Source: Methanobacteriota archaeon (GTDB lineage: Archaea; Thermoplasmatota; Poseidoniia; MGIII; CG-Epi1). From it: a stretch of DNA of 41,045 nucleotides. Each line of letters opens with the position of its first letter. The first letter of the stretch is position 1. A model generated the notes under the pieces. It was not told where the DNA came from, did not search any database, and saw only the letters and a program-made list of their open reading frames with translations. The position numbers and the translations under genes were made by a program. Below, piece after piece: positions 9,895-19,750 of this stretch. The stretch lies in assembly GCA_014240255.1 (NCBI GenBank), contig JAAZXG010000007.1:1-41045 (forward strand), written 5' to 3'.

Positions 9895-10995
9895 ATGGAA
9901 GAAATTGAAACAAAAAAATCAAGAATGCCTCAAATTAATAATATTATTAATTATAAAGATTTTGTAGGAGAATATCCTCTTATTTTTGCTATTAAAATTA
10001 TCTCAAGTATAGCTATGTTTTACGTTATATATGAATTCTATATATATCATAATCCGTTAGATTCATTGATAACAAAATATGCTCCAAAAGTAATTGCAAA
10101 CTTTAAACCAAATCCCGATATTTTTGTAATGTGGGGATTTATTGCGGGATTTTGTTTTTACATATTTACACTTTTCAAAGGTAAATACAAATTATTAATT
10201 CTAATAATGACTTTAATAATAATAGGTCAGTATATTACTGATCCGGCGTTAGATTGGCAAGTTGGTGAATATGTCATTCCTGGTAAAGTAGAGACGAATG
10301 GAGATGCTGAAGAAACACAGTGGAAATGGAAACCAGTAAAAATCATATATGATGATAAAGAAGAGACTAATGAAAGAATTGCCGATATGAAGAACAGACT
10401 GTCGAATATGATTTTTGGAATAGTACCCTTTTTAGGTGCATATGGAATATGGAAACGTAAAGGATGGGCAATTGCAGCCTCTATTGGACTAGTAATTATT
10501 ATTGGCTTTTTGTATAATCCCAATCTTTGTTTAGAAAATTATGATGCTGCATATTGTGGATATGATACAATGGAAAAAGATCTTACTTGGAAAGAATATC
10601 TTTCAGGAGGCATATTTATTGGATTAGGATTTGTAATATATATTGAATTATCTTATGCAGCAATCAAATATGAAAATTATGCTGAACAATTTAAACCTGC
10701 GGGATTGGATTCTTCTCTATTATCTGATGTACAGAAAAAGAGTGTAGCAAAAACACTAAGAACTTTATTTGTTAGCTATCTTATAAATCTTGGAGTAATG
10801 TTATTCATTACATTTAGTGTAGCTGAAATTGTAATAAATATTAACTATTATTTAGCTACAACTGAAGGAAGAATACAAGATTCTATTGAATTACAAGGAC
10901 CGTATGGAATTGTATTTACTTCTTTAATTTTCTTTATGCTTTTAGGTATATTGCGAATGTTTATTGGTGCTGAATATGAGCTTGAAGAAAACTAA
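9895..10995 (+). CDS. Polytopic membrane protein of unknown function, last gene of the MoxR operon
   Basis: Several hydrophobic helices; starts directly after the DUF58 stop. Confidence 0.8.
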   Translation: MEEIETKKSRMPQINNIINYKDFVGEYPLIFAIKIISSIAMFYVIYEFYIYHNPLDSLITKYAPKVIANFKPNPDIFVMWGFIAGFCFYIFTLFKGKYKLLILIMTLIIIGQYITDPALDWQVGEYVIPGKVETNGDAEETQWKWKPVKIIYDDKEETNERIADMKNRLSNMIFGIVPFLGAYGIWKRKGWAIAASIGLVIIIGFLYNPNLCLENYDAAYCGYDTMEKDLTWKEYLSGGIFIGLGFVIYIELSYAAIKYENYAEQFKPAGLDSSLLSDVQKKSVAKTLRTLFVSYLINLGVMLFITFSVAEIVININYYLATTEGRIQDSIELQGPYGIVFTSLIFFMLLGILRMFIGAEYELEEN

Positions 10996-12230
10996 TCAAT
11001 ATTGATATATTCATTTTCTTGTGGTAAAACTAAATCATAATCCTTAAGATCTTCAGAAAAAGCCTCACGATTGTCACCATGATAAAGAATAACTTTCTCA
11101 GGATTGCATTTATCGATAAAATTTACTATTTGGCTATGACCTGCATGGCCGCTCAAGTCAAACGATTCAACTTTACAGTCTACACCAAAACTGGAAGATT
11201 CCGGGTCTCTTTCAAGCCTTAAACGCCCTTCTTCTTGAAGCAAATGGCCGTTCGTACCTGGAACTTGGAACCCAGTTAGAAATACAGCCGAAGATGAATC
11301 TTTACGTATTTTAGAGATATAGTTAAGGACAGGGCCTCCATTGAGCATACCTGAAGTAGTGACAATTACATCTCCCTTCATTGCTCTAGTTCTTTGGCGG
11401 CTATATTTTACAAAATTTGTTTCCTTAAATGCTTTATTCATAGAACCCACATCACGAATAGCGCCAGGGTACTTTTGGAATATCTTTGCCATATCTCTTC
11501 CCATTCCATCTAGCCAAACCTCAAAACCTAAACCTTGTGTTAACATTAATAGTTCCTGTGAACGTCCTAAACCAAACGAAGGAAGTACTACTTGCCCTCC
11601 AGAATTAACTGTATCTTCTATTGAATCTATTAACTCAGATTCGACCTCTTTTCTATCAGGATGTTCACGCCCGCCATATGTTGATTCGATAGCTAAGGTT
11701 TTACATTGTTTTGGTTTAGCTGCTCTTGTTAATTGAGTATCTACGGTATGGATGTCGCCAGTAAAAAGAAAATCATGCTGTGGGAATTCAAACATAACTG
11801 CACCCGGTATATGGCCTGCATTATGCATTTTAAATTCAAAACCACCCCTATACTCTACACTGCCAGGTATTGAAGGTCTTAAATTTTGTTTTAAATCGCC
11901 TATTGCTGTTGGATGAAAAGGACGTGGATAATTCTCTATTTCAGACACATATAAAGTATCTTTAGCCATTCTTGCAGCCAATTCCCCAGTTACTGGCGTA
12001 GAAATAATCGGTGTGCCTCTACTTGCAATATCTGGAACTAACCCACAATGATCTAAGTGAGCGTGTGTTAACAATAAGGCATCAACATCTGGAGCTGGTA
12101 AAGGGAAACTAGGTGGATCGTCTGGCTGAATACCATAATCCATCAGTAAACGACCTTGACTGCCTTCAAGTAAAGCACCAACTTTTCCAACTTCAGAAGC
12201 TCCCCCTAAATATCGCAATGAGACTGACAT
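10992..12230 (-). CDS. Beta-CASP metallo-beta-lactamase ribonuclease (archaeal CPSF/RNase J-like, no KH domain seen)
   Basis: HAHLDHCG, GHIPGA, FTGD, 'PSFGLGRSQELL', 'SGMLNGGPVLNYI', 'SGHAGHSQIVNFI'. Confidence 0.9.
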   Translation of the reverse strand: MSVSLRYLGGASEVGKVGALLEGSQGRLLMDYGIQPDDPPSFPLPAPDVDALLLTHAHLDHCGLVPDIASRGTPIISTPVTGELAARMAKDTLYVSEIENYPRPFHPTAIGDLKQNLRPSIPGSVEYRGGFEFKMHNAGHIPGAVMFEFPQHDFLFTGDIHTVDTQLTRAAKPKQCKTLAIESTYGGREHPDRKEVESELIDSIEDTVNSGGQVVLPSFGLGRSQELLMLTQGLGFEVWLDGMGRDMAKIFQKYPGAIRDVGSMNKAFKETNFVKYSRQRTRAMKGDVIVTTSGMLNGGPVLNYISKIRKDSSSAVFLTGFQVPGTNGHLLQEEGRLRLERDPESSSFGVDCKVESFDLSGHAGHSQIVNFIDKCNPEKVILYHGDNREAFSEDLKDYDLVLPQENEYINID

Positions 12231-12239
12231 GAAAAATCC

Positions 12240-14846
12240 TTAATTCCAATCATCCCAGTCATCATCGGACTGTGAACTATTTTCATCGGAAGAGGTAGCT
12301 GTATCCTCTTCATCATAGTCTTCCCAATCATCTTCATCAGAACGGGAATATGTGACAAAACCAATTGTGATAATCAAACCTAAAAACACAAAAACATACC
12401 ATAAGTCTGAAAAAGCAGAAACCAATTTATCAGTAAAACCTTGTTCAACTTCAATGAGAAAACTTTGTTGTTGCTCAATTTGAGAAAGTTGACTGGAAAT
12501 AGAAATTGTTATACTCTCTTCATCACCATTTCTAGCTTCATCACCTACCGTAACCTGTATTGGAATTACTTGAATTCGGCCAGCACCTACAGGAAAAAAA
12601 TTCCCCTCTGGAAATATAACTCTCCAACCTGAAGGAACTGAAGTAGCTGACAAAGTAAATTTATCATCCCCATTTGCATTATTTTCTAAATTAAGCTGAA
12701 AAGTAAAGCTTTCACCTGGCTCTAAATTTGCTTTATATTTTATAGAAGATAAATCAAAACCATCAGTAAGTTTGAGAATAACTGTTATCGGCTGGCGTGC
12801 ATTAACAGTATCGTCTCCAATCTTTGCTGCTAAAACGTCAAACGAATCGCCATCAATATTGTAGATAGCCTGACTTCCGATAGTTATGAGTAAATCTAGA
12901 GATTTACTTTCATCACCACTTATCTCAATATCTTCAATGGTATTGCCATTTTCCTTAAAGGTATATGACCAATCACTAGGAAAATCGTCTGATAGATATA
13001 ACCTAATTGAATGGTCTCCATCAATTGCACAATCCAGTAATAAATCAATTTCAAATTGTTCACCAGCTTGTTTATTCAAGAAAATTCCTGAAGTACCTTG
13101 CGGTGTAACGCTAAGAGATAAACCAAATGTTCGAGTTAAGGATAAGATAGCAGTATCACTTTTGGTAGTATTACCTTGTGATATACCTATTAACTGAATA
13201 TTAGCTGTTTCAATATCTCCGCCTTGTGCAGGCTTAGCCCACACTGTAACATTAATTACATTATTTCCATCACCTGAACGAGGAATACCTTCGACAACAA
13301 TAGAACCTTCATTTAGTTCATTGTATTCAAATTTAATTTCCCAATCTGCAGGAACTGCTTGAGCTAATAATTGAACGGCATCTGTAGCCTGACCTAGATT
13401 TGCTATACTTAATGAATATTGAGTCCATTCACCGGCGACACCGTTTGTAGATAGGCTAGAGACTGCTTGACCTGAATTTGGATCATCAAAATATAATGAT
13501 ATTTCGTACTCAGCACCTACAGAGGTCTTTGTTTCAAGATCGAAATTTACAGGTTCAACTGAATTCTGGGATTTTCCTGTGAAAATAACAACGGTACTTT
13601 TTCCAACCATTTCCGTAGAATCTGCTGCAGAGACTGTAAATGTGATAACCTGTTCAGCACCAGGGCTCAATGAACTACTTATTGCCGATTCTGGATCAAT
13701 AATCCAATTATCTGAAGTTTCACTAGGTTCAATCAAGAAAGTATCAGTTTCATCACCTGAGTTCAAAACAAAAATTTTATACTCTATAGTTCCACCAACT
13801 GCCACACTTTGTTGTGGTTCTGGTGTAGAAAGATATACACCATAAGCATCCATTAGTATTGTTTTATCTAGTGAAAATTCATTTCCTTGTTGATCGATAG
13901 CTGAAACCTGAATTGTATATATTCCTTTACCATTATGATTCTCAGTTGGCTCGGCAGGATCATTATAATTCCAAATTATATCCTCAAAATCATTTGTTCC
14001 TGTATTCTCTTCCGATTCATCAACATCTATTTGTCCTTGAAATAATTCATCGCCATCTGAATCAAAGACAGTAACACTGAAACTGGTAATATCATAAGTC
14101 CCAAAAGCATTCAAAGCTTGACCAGAAACAAACATCTTAGATATTTCTGAAGGTAAATTAGGATTGAAATTATCTGTAACTTTCTTATCTTCAGAATCAG
14201 AAGTCTCTAAATTATATGATTCAGTTATAATTTCAATATCTGTAACGGGATTTGTATTTGTTATAAGTCGGGAAGGTGAATCCCCACTTTTACCAGTATC
14301 TAATTCTAAATTAACTGCATTAGTTCCATCATTTTCCAACTCTAATACAATAAAATGTTCCATATCAAAAGTATATTCTGGGCCATAGTCTTCTTCCCAA
14401 GGCACATCTACATGAACCTCATTAGAAGATTGTAAAGCTGTTGGAATATTTATATCTCCTGAAGCAACTAATTCTCCATTTGTCATAGTGGTTCCATCTC
14501 TAACAAATATATTCAAGTGGGCAGCATTCCAATCTGCCGAATTAGCATACAAATAGATATGAAAACCAACATCACTTCTATAAGATTTTGCTAATAAATC
14601 TGCCTGAAGACTATAATTTAAAGCAAAAAATATACTACTTCCTGGTTGAATATTGACTTGATTCGTATCTCCATGATTTCCAGTCTCCATGGTGTGAAGC
14701 TTCCCAATTCCATTGTCACTGTAAAGATAAAGTGATATGTCTTGTTCTTGACCAACTACTTCTTCAGCTGAAGCTGGCGTCCAAATTATTAACATTCCAA
14801 AAAAGGCTGCTGAAACAATCGCAGATAGTATTTGGCTTCTGTTCAC
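12240..14846 (-). CDS. Secreted NEW3/CARDB-like repeat protein with C-terminal TM and acidic cytoplasmic tail
   Basis: Signal peptide MNRSQILSAIVSAAFFGMLIIWTPASA; repeated beta-sandwich-like units (NSGDETDTFLI...SPGAEQVITFTV); TM LWYVFVFLGLIITIGFVTY; tail DEDDWEDYDEED...DDDWDDWN. Confidence 0.85.
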   Translation of the reverse strand: MNRSQILSAIVSAAFFGMLIIWTPASAEEVVGQEQDISLYLYSDNGIGKLHTMETGNHGDTNQVNIQPGSSIFFALNYSLQADLLAKSYRSDVGFHIYLYANSADWNAAHLNIFVRDGTTMTNGELVASGDINIPTALQSSNEVHVDVPWEEDYGPEYTFDMEHFIVLELENDGTNAVNLELDTGKSGDSPSRLITNTNPVTDIEIITESYNLETSDSEDKKVTDNFNPNLPSEISKMFVSGQALNAFGTYDITSFSVTVFDSDGDELFQGQIDVDESEENTGTNDFEDIIWNYNDPAEPTENHNGKGIYTIQVSAIDQQGNEFSLDKTILMDAYGVYLSTPEPQQSVAVGGTIEYKIFVLNSGDETDTFLIEPSETSDNWIIDPESAISSSLSPGAEQVITFTVSAADSTEMVGKSTVVIFTGKSQNSVEPVNFDLETKTSVGAEYEISLYFDDPNSGQAVSSLSTNGVAGEWTQYSLSIANLGQATDAVQLLAQAVPADWEIKFEYNELNEGSIVVEGIPRSGDGNNVINVTVWAKPAQGGDIETANIQLIGISQGNTTKSDTAILSLTRTFGLSLSVTPQGTSGIFLNKQAGEQFEIDLLLDCAIDGDHSIRLYLSDDFPSDWSYTFKENGNTIEDIEISGDESKSLDLLITIGSQAIYNIDGDSFDVLAAKIGDDTVNARQPITVILKLTDGFDLSSIKYKANLEPGESFTFQLNLENNANGDDKFTLSATSVPSGWRVIFPEGNFFPVGAGRIQVIPIQVTVGDEARNGDEESITISISSQLSQIEQQQSFLIEVEQGFTDKLVSAFSDLWYVFVFLGLIITIGFVTYSRSDEDDWEDYDEEDTATSSDENSSQSDDDWDDWN

Positions 14847-14920
14847 ACTAGATTGAGCAATAAAAGGTCATAAATAGGTATCCCTCCCAAAAATATAATA
14901 AAATAATTAGTTATATTATG

Positions 14921-15211
14921 TTATTTTGCTTTATTTTGCCAAGTTCTAACAATACCTTCTAAGTCTCTAATAAATTCAAATAATCGAGTCCTTGCATGCT
15001 GAGGAATATTGGTATCATTTATTTGTTCTTCTAATACCGAAATTGTAGAATATATTCTTAAATCTAAATCATCTTTCGTATTCATCAGATATGTTTCTAA
15101 TCCTGTAACAACATTAGATCTGACATTTCTTGGTACTGATGGATCTTCAGTAATAGTACTACGTATATCTTCTGATAAAGTGGATATCATTTCTTCGACC
15201 ATTATTTTCAC
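14921..15211 (-). CDS. UPF0147 family protein
   Basis: 'ITEDPSVPRNVRSNVVTGLE...DLDLRIYSTISVLEEQINDTNIPQHARTRLFEFIRDLE' matches the UPF0147 pattern. Confidence 0.85.
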   Translation of the reverse strand: MKIMVEEMISTLSEDIRSTITEDPSVPRNVRSNVVTGLETYLMNTKDDLDLRIYSTISVLEEQINDTNIPQHARTRLFEFIRDLEGIVRTWQNKAK

Positions 15212-15260
15212 CTCTAATTAAATACTAGATTGCGTCGCAGTTAGAGGCTATGTATAAGAG

Positions 15261-15728
15261 TTAGGCTAGCATTCCATTAGAATCTATTTCATTGTTCCGT
15301 ATTCGGCTGCTGCTAATTTTTTGACCATCATAGGCTTTAACAAAAGGCACAATAATAATTTCTAATTTATTTTTACCATTCTTATTGCGAATGGTATTTA
15401 TTTTTTCTGCTGTTTTCTTAGTCTCTTCAGATACTATAATTGCTGTAAATGCTTCCTCAATAACTGAAGGACCCCAATCATCATTCAATGGAACTATCTG
15501 GAAATTACTAGAAAGTTTCATAGAATCTAATAATATTTCAAGATTATTTTTTCGAGTTTCGTAGGAATTAATTTTAACTTCAGGACGCCACTTTCTAGCC
15601 CGCTTATCTGTAGTCAATCCAATTAATACTTTATTACCTATTTCTGAAGCCTTAGTTAGCAAAGCTCTATGTCCTTTATGTAAAATATCAAAAGTTCCAC
15701 CCATACAAACGCTATGTATCTGTCCCAA
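15261..15728 (-). CDS. coaD: Archaeal pantetheine-phosphate adenylyltransferase
   Basis: VCMGGTFDILHKGHRALL nucleotidyltransferase motif; 'SSRIRNNEID' near the C-terminus. Confidence 0.88.
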   Translation of the reverse strand: MGQIHSVCMGGTFDILHKGHRALLTKASEIGNKVLIGLTTDKRARKWRPEVKINSYETRKNNLEILLDSMKLSSNFQIVPLNDDWGPSVIEEAFTAIIVSEETKKTAEKINTIRNKNGKNKLEIIIVPFVKAYDGQKISSSRIRNNEIDSNGMLA

Positions 15729-15771
15729 ACGAGTTAACTATAATATAACCCTTTAATGGACTTGGGGTAAT

Positions 15772-15969
15772 ATGAATTTAGAACAAGATTATCGACCATT
15801 CCTAATATTTGGAAGTATATGCACAGTTTCTGCTGCTGCAATTACCTTAGGTGGCATCGATTTTGTTGGCGTTTGGATGGATGCACTATATCCAATTATA
15901 ATTTTATTTGCAGTAGCTAGTCTCTCAATCAGCTGGATTCGATGGAAAAAAATGAATGAAGAAAGTTAA
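15772..15969 (+). CDS. Small two-TM membrane protein, unknown function
   Basis: 65 aa with two hydrophobic segments; first gene of a likely operon with 16005 and ccmF. Confidence 0.65.
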   Translation: MNLEQDYRPFLIFGSICTVSAAAITLGGIDFVGVWMDALYPIIILFAVASLSISWIRWKKMNEES

Positions 15970-16004
15970 TAAACTCCATCATATAAATTGAAATTAGGTT
16001 AAAT

Positions 16005-16499
16005 ATGAAAAAACTACTTATTTTTGCAATTATCTTTCTGTTACCATCTGCAGTTTCTGAAATGTCTCATTCACCAAGTGAAGTAGCATCTGGAGACAGT
16101 TTTACGGCCATTATTGATGCTGAAGAGGATGTGAAAAAAATTACATTTTATGTTTGTACGCTAAAAGATCCTTATACCTGCTACAAACCTGAAAAGATGG
16201 ATAGAAATGATAGTATTAATGGAAGATTTCAATTTACATATCAAGTCAAAGATAACGACTATCCCGGATACAAATACTATCTTGAAAAAGATGATGGTGG
16301 AAATGAAACAATTCCACGACAAGATGATTTTGCTCATTATGAAGGATTAGAAGTAGAAAAAATGGAAGACACCGACTCCTACTATTTTAGAGTAGATATT
16401 AAATCCGAAACTTCAGACGAGGACTCGCGACTCTCATCTATAAACCTCATATCCATCGCTGCAATAATGGCAATTATAGCACTTAGTGGTCGAAGATGA
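16005..16499 (+). CDS. Small secreted protein with a C-terminal TM sorting-like tail, unknown function
   Basis: Signal peptide; Cys pair CTLKDPYTC; C-terminus SSINLISIAAIMAIIALSGRR; ATGA overlap with ccmF. Confidence 0.75.
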   Translation: MKKLLIFAIIFLLPSAVSEMSHSPSEVASGDSFTAIIDAEEDVKKITFYVCTLKDPYTCYKPEKMDRNDSINGRFQFTYQVKDNDYPGYKYYLEKDDGGNETIPRQDDFAHYEGLEVEKMEDTDSYYFRVDIKSETSDEDSRLSSINLISIAAIMAIIALSGRR

Positions 16500-18439
16500 A
16501 TTTTGATGAAATACTAATTTATCTTAATCCATTACTGGTTTTTTTAGCCCTATACTTTGGATATTGTAATCTCCGTAATAATAGTGAACTGGGCAAGCAA
16601 AAATTTGATTCGTTATTATACGCTGTATTAGGTATACACTCTATTTCATTAGTTGTGCTGATATATTATTTTTTAGTAACAGATCTTAGATTCACTTATG
16701 TATCTGATTATTCTTCTGATGACTTATCGATAGGATACAAATTAGCAGGAGTTTGGGCTGGAAGAGATGGAACTCTTTTAATCTGGAGTTGGGCCACTAT
16801 TGCTTCAATAGTTGGCGAAAGAAGACTGTCTAAAAAAGAAGACTCCCAAAAAGAAATAACGACTTTAATAGCCTGTATTCTCCTATTAGCATTAACAATT
16901 ATTCAATTATATATAAATCCTTTTGAAAGAAATGAGATAATACCAGATACGGGAAAAGGATTGAATCCCTTATTATTATCGCCATATATGATAATTCACC
17001 CACCAATTATATTTCTATCATATGGAATGATCGTCTTACTCTACTCTTCTGGAATGTCTTATTTAATAACCAAGAATAAAAATTGGAATGAAACAATTAA
17101 AAGATGGGGAAGAGCCTCTTGGATTGGAATGAGTTTAGCCTTAGTTCTTGGAGGATACTGGGCATATGTAACTCTTGGCTGGGGTGGATACTGGGCTTGG
17201 GATCCAGTAGAAACTGCAGGATTATTACCATGGTTAGCTATGACTAGTCTACTACACACCTCAGTAATGTCACGCCGCAAAAATAACTATAAAATTTTAG
17301 GACCCTTACTAGCAATGCTGAGTTTGGTACTAGTTTTTCTAGAATCATTTGTTACTAGAGGGGGAATTTGGTCTTCAGTCCACTCCTTTATCGTTGAAGA
17401 TAATGGCGGTGCTTGGAGTCGTTTAGGCTATGTATTAGAAAATGACATTTCAGTAAAAGGTTTTTTCATATTAATGATTCTAAGTTTCATTTTAACTCTT
17501 GGATTAATATGGTTAAATTATAAGTCAAGTAAAGAAGAAGAAACTCAAAATGACAATAATACGGATATATTTAGTGAAGATAATACCTTTTTTGCAGCAA
17601 TATACACTCAATTGCTAATACTTACTGTAACTTTAGTATTATTATTTATCCGAGCTAATGGATATCTTGAACCTGAAGTTTTTGAAGTAAGATTAGCACC
17701 ATTTGTTGTTATTTTAGCTGCCATTTTTACAATACACACGCTAAGGCCTTTTATTGAATTACGGAAAATTTTAATCATAGTAAGTTTTGGAATCCTATTC
17801 AGCCTAATCTACACTATTACTTCTGAAGGAAGGAATTGGATGGTGGGGGCTATGATCCCTTGGGCCTTTATTTGCGGTTTTTCAATTTTTAGATATATGT
17901 GGAGATATCGGACAAAAAAAATATTACCAATGTTAAGGGCTTGGGGACCATACACTGCACATCTAGGAATTATGCTTATTTTAGTAGGATATTGTTTTTC
18001 CTATGGATTAGGGACAGAAACAAGTATTACTCTGAATGAAGGTGAACGTAAACTAGCTGGTAATTTCGTCCTGGAGCTTGATAAAGTCACAATGAACCCT
18101 GGACCTGATGAGATGGCTTGCATCCCAAAGTGTACTGCTTTCATCAGATTAATAGAAAACGATGATGATGTGGTAATTGATGACGAAATCTCGAAACAGA
18201 GAGACGGGAACCAGGAAACTACACAAATTTATCTCAAACACGAAATTCATCGTGATTTGTACATAACTCTGAACAGTGTTGCATCTGAAGATAGTGAAAA
18301 CAGTGCGACAATAACTGTAAGAGAAATTCCCGGAATAATATTAGTATGGATTGGTGCAGTATTAACAATACTTGGTATGTTACTGACAATGTTTACTGAA
18401 TGGAAACCTGGAAAAAAATGGTTGAGATCTATTTCATAA
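16496..18439 (+). CDS. ccmF: Cytochrome c-type biogenesis protein CcmF-like (heme lyase)
   Basis: Polytopic; WGGYWAWDPVETAGLLPWLAMTSLLH; GTLLIWSW; C-terminal extracytoplasmic domain. Confidence 0.93.
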   Translation: MNFDEILIYLNPLLVFLALYFGYCNLRNNSELGKQKFDSLLYAVLGIHSISLVVLIYYFLVTDLRFTYVSDYSSDDLSIGYKLAGVWAGRDGTLLIWSWATIASIVGERRLSKKEDSQKEITTLIACILLLALTIIQLYINPFERNEIIPDTGKGLNPLLLSPYMIIHPPIIFLSYGMIVLLYSSGMSYLITKNKNWNETIKRWGRASWIGMSLALVLGGYWAYVTLGWGGYWAWDPVETAGLLPWLAMTSLLHTSVMSRRKNNYKILGPLLAMLSLVLVFLESFVTRGGIWSSVHSFIVEDNGGAWSRLGYVLENDISVKGFFILMILSFILTLGLIWLNYKSSKEEETQNDNNTDIFSEDNTFFAAIYTQLLILTVTLVLLFIRANGYLEPEVFEVRLAPFVVILAAIFTIHTLRPFIELRKILIIVSFGILFSLIYTITSEGRNWMVGAMIPWAFICGFSIFRYMWRYRTKKILPMLRAWGPYTAHLGIMLILVGYCFSYGLGTETSITLNEGERKLAGNFVLELDKVTMNPGPDEMACIPKCTAFIRLIENDDDVVIDDEISKQRDGNQETTQIYLKHEIHRDLYITLNSVASEDSENSATITVREIPGIILVWIGAVLTILGMLLTMFTEWKPGKKWLRSIS

Positions 18440-18460
18440 AAGTGCCAGACCACTGATGTT

Positions 18461-18773
18461 GTCGTCCTAGTAAGATGTCAGACACCACATTTCTTCTCAA
18501 CCCCGCGACCCACTCGAGCGTTGGAAGTCCACGGTGAGGCTGCTCCCTTCCGGGCCTGACCCGGTTTCCATGATGAAGATTCGAAATCCACCCTCCGGTA
18601 AATCTCATTAATCACCTGCAACCCCGAGGGACAGGATATCTCAGTTGAAATGCGGATTAGACAGCCCACTGGATGCGCCGTCACCAGCTGTCGCCCCCCC
18701 TAAAGGCGGTTGAGGGTTACAGGGTACGTCTAGCTCCCCGGCCAAGTCTAGCTTTACCTCTCTTCAGTACGAC
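18461..18773 (-). ncRNA. ffs: Archaeal 7S SRP RNA
   Basis: Minus strand contains the helix 8 core GGGTCAGGCCCGGAAGGGAGCAGCC and Alu-domain-like GGCCGGGGAGCTAGACGTACCCTGTAACC. Ends GTCGTACT/AGGACGAC pair as helix 1, giving about 313 nt. Confidence 0.95.
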
Positions 18774-19750
18774 TATTTGGAGGTTTGCATGCCAAAAATA
18801 CGCTTTAAACCATGTGATGAACTACGGAAAAGTTTTTCAGTCCATGTCTCTTTTTCAGGACTAAACTGCTTAATTATTGCACTACCATAAGGCTCAATCG
18901 TGTCACTTGCAACAACGGCATATCCTCTTTTATGAATATCAGATAAAGTATCACCATAATATCCTAAAATATTCTCATAAAGAATTTTACCTGCAACTTG
19001 AGGAGCGGTGGTTGCTATAGCGATAGCTTTCTTAGCTCTCTTTGTTACTTGTAATGTCATCACTCCGCTTAACTCCATCAAAGTTTGATCTTCTTCAGAA
19101 GCCGTTTCAAGAAAATCCTGTATCAAAATAGAAACTTCCTCTTTAACATCTCCAGCAACTTCTCCTGTTTTTGAAAATAAACTACCTATAGAATCTTGAA
19201 TTTCTCTAAGATTATCTCTAATCTCATCTCTAGACAGAGGCGGTACATCTATATTTTGAGCAAAACTTGTAGTTGTACGTTCTATACCTTCAAGCAAATC
19301 ATGGATAGAATCAGATTCATTCTTTGAATCTATGTATCCCTTCTCAATTAATTCTGCTCGAAGACGTTTAAGATATATTTTACCACCTTTTACAGAATCT
19401 GCAAAAAAAGCAAATATCCACAAGGGAGACACATGTACCGTTGCAAGACCGATACCTTCAATTGCATTGCCAAGTAATTTCCGACTGGCATAATCACCAT
19501 CAAGTCCTTCATCAATATAGATTCCTTCTACTTCACCAATATTCTCGACAGTAAAACGAAGCACATTAGTTACAAAAATATTATAAGTTGTAGTATCTTT
19601 AACAAAATCAGGAATTAATATCTCTGTTGTTTCATGTAACATACCACCTAAAAGTGCGGTTAGGCCTCTAAGATATCTTTCTGGTAAAGATAAGGTATAC
19701 AATGTACTATTCCACAAGGCTTCTGTAACGCGTTTGATAGGTTCAGGCAT
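18773..19750 (-). CDS. Uncharacterised protein
   Basis: 325-aa intact ORF, overlaps the hutI 3' end by 8 nt; no family recognised. Confidence 0.75.
   Translation of the reverse strand: MPEPIKRVTEALWNSTLYTLSLPERYLRGLTALLGGMLHETTEILIPDFVKDTTTYNIFVTNVLRFTVENIGEVEGIYIDEGLDGDYASRKLLGNAIEGIGLATVHVSPLWIFAFFADSVKGGKIYLKRLRAELIEKGYIDSKNESDSIHDLLEGIERTTTSFAQNIDVPPLSRDEIRDNLREIQDSIGSLFSKTGEVAGDVKEEVSILIQDFLETASEEDQTLMELSGVMTLQVTKRAKKAIAIATTAPQVAGKILYENILGYYGDTLSDIHKRGYAVVASDTIEPYGSAIIKQFSPEKETWTEKLFRSSSHGLKRIFGMQTSK

Noticed and set aside
18478-18684. 68-aa minus ORF, and 18673-18864 plus ORF
   Set aside because: They lie largely in the SRP RNA, which explains the conserved sequence.
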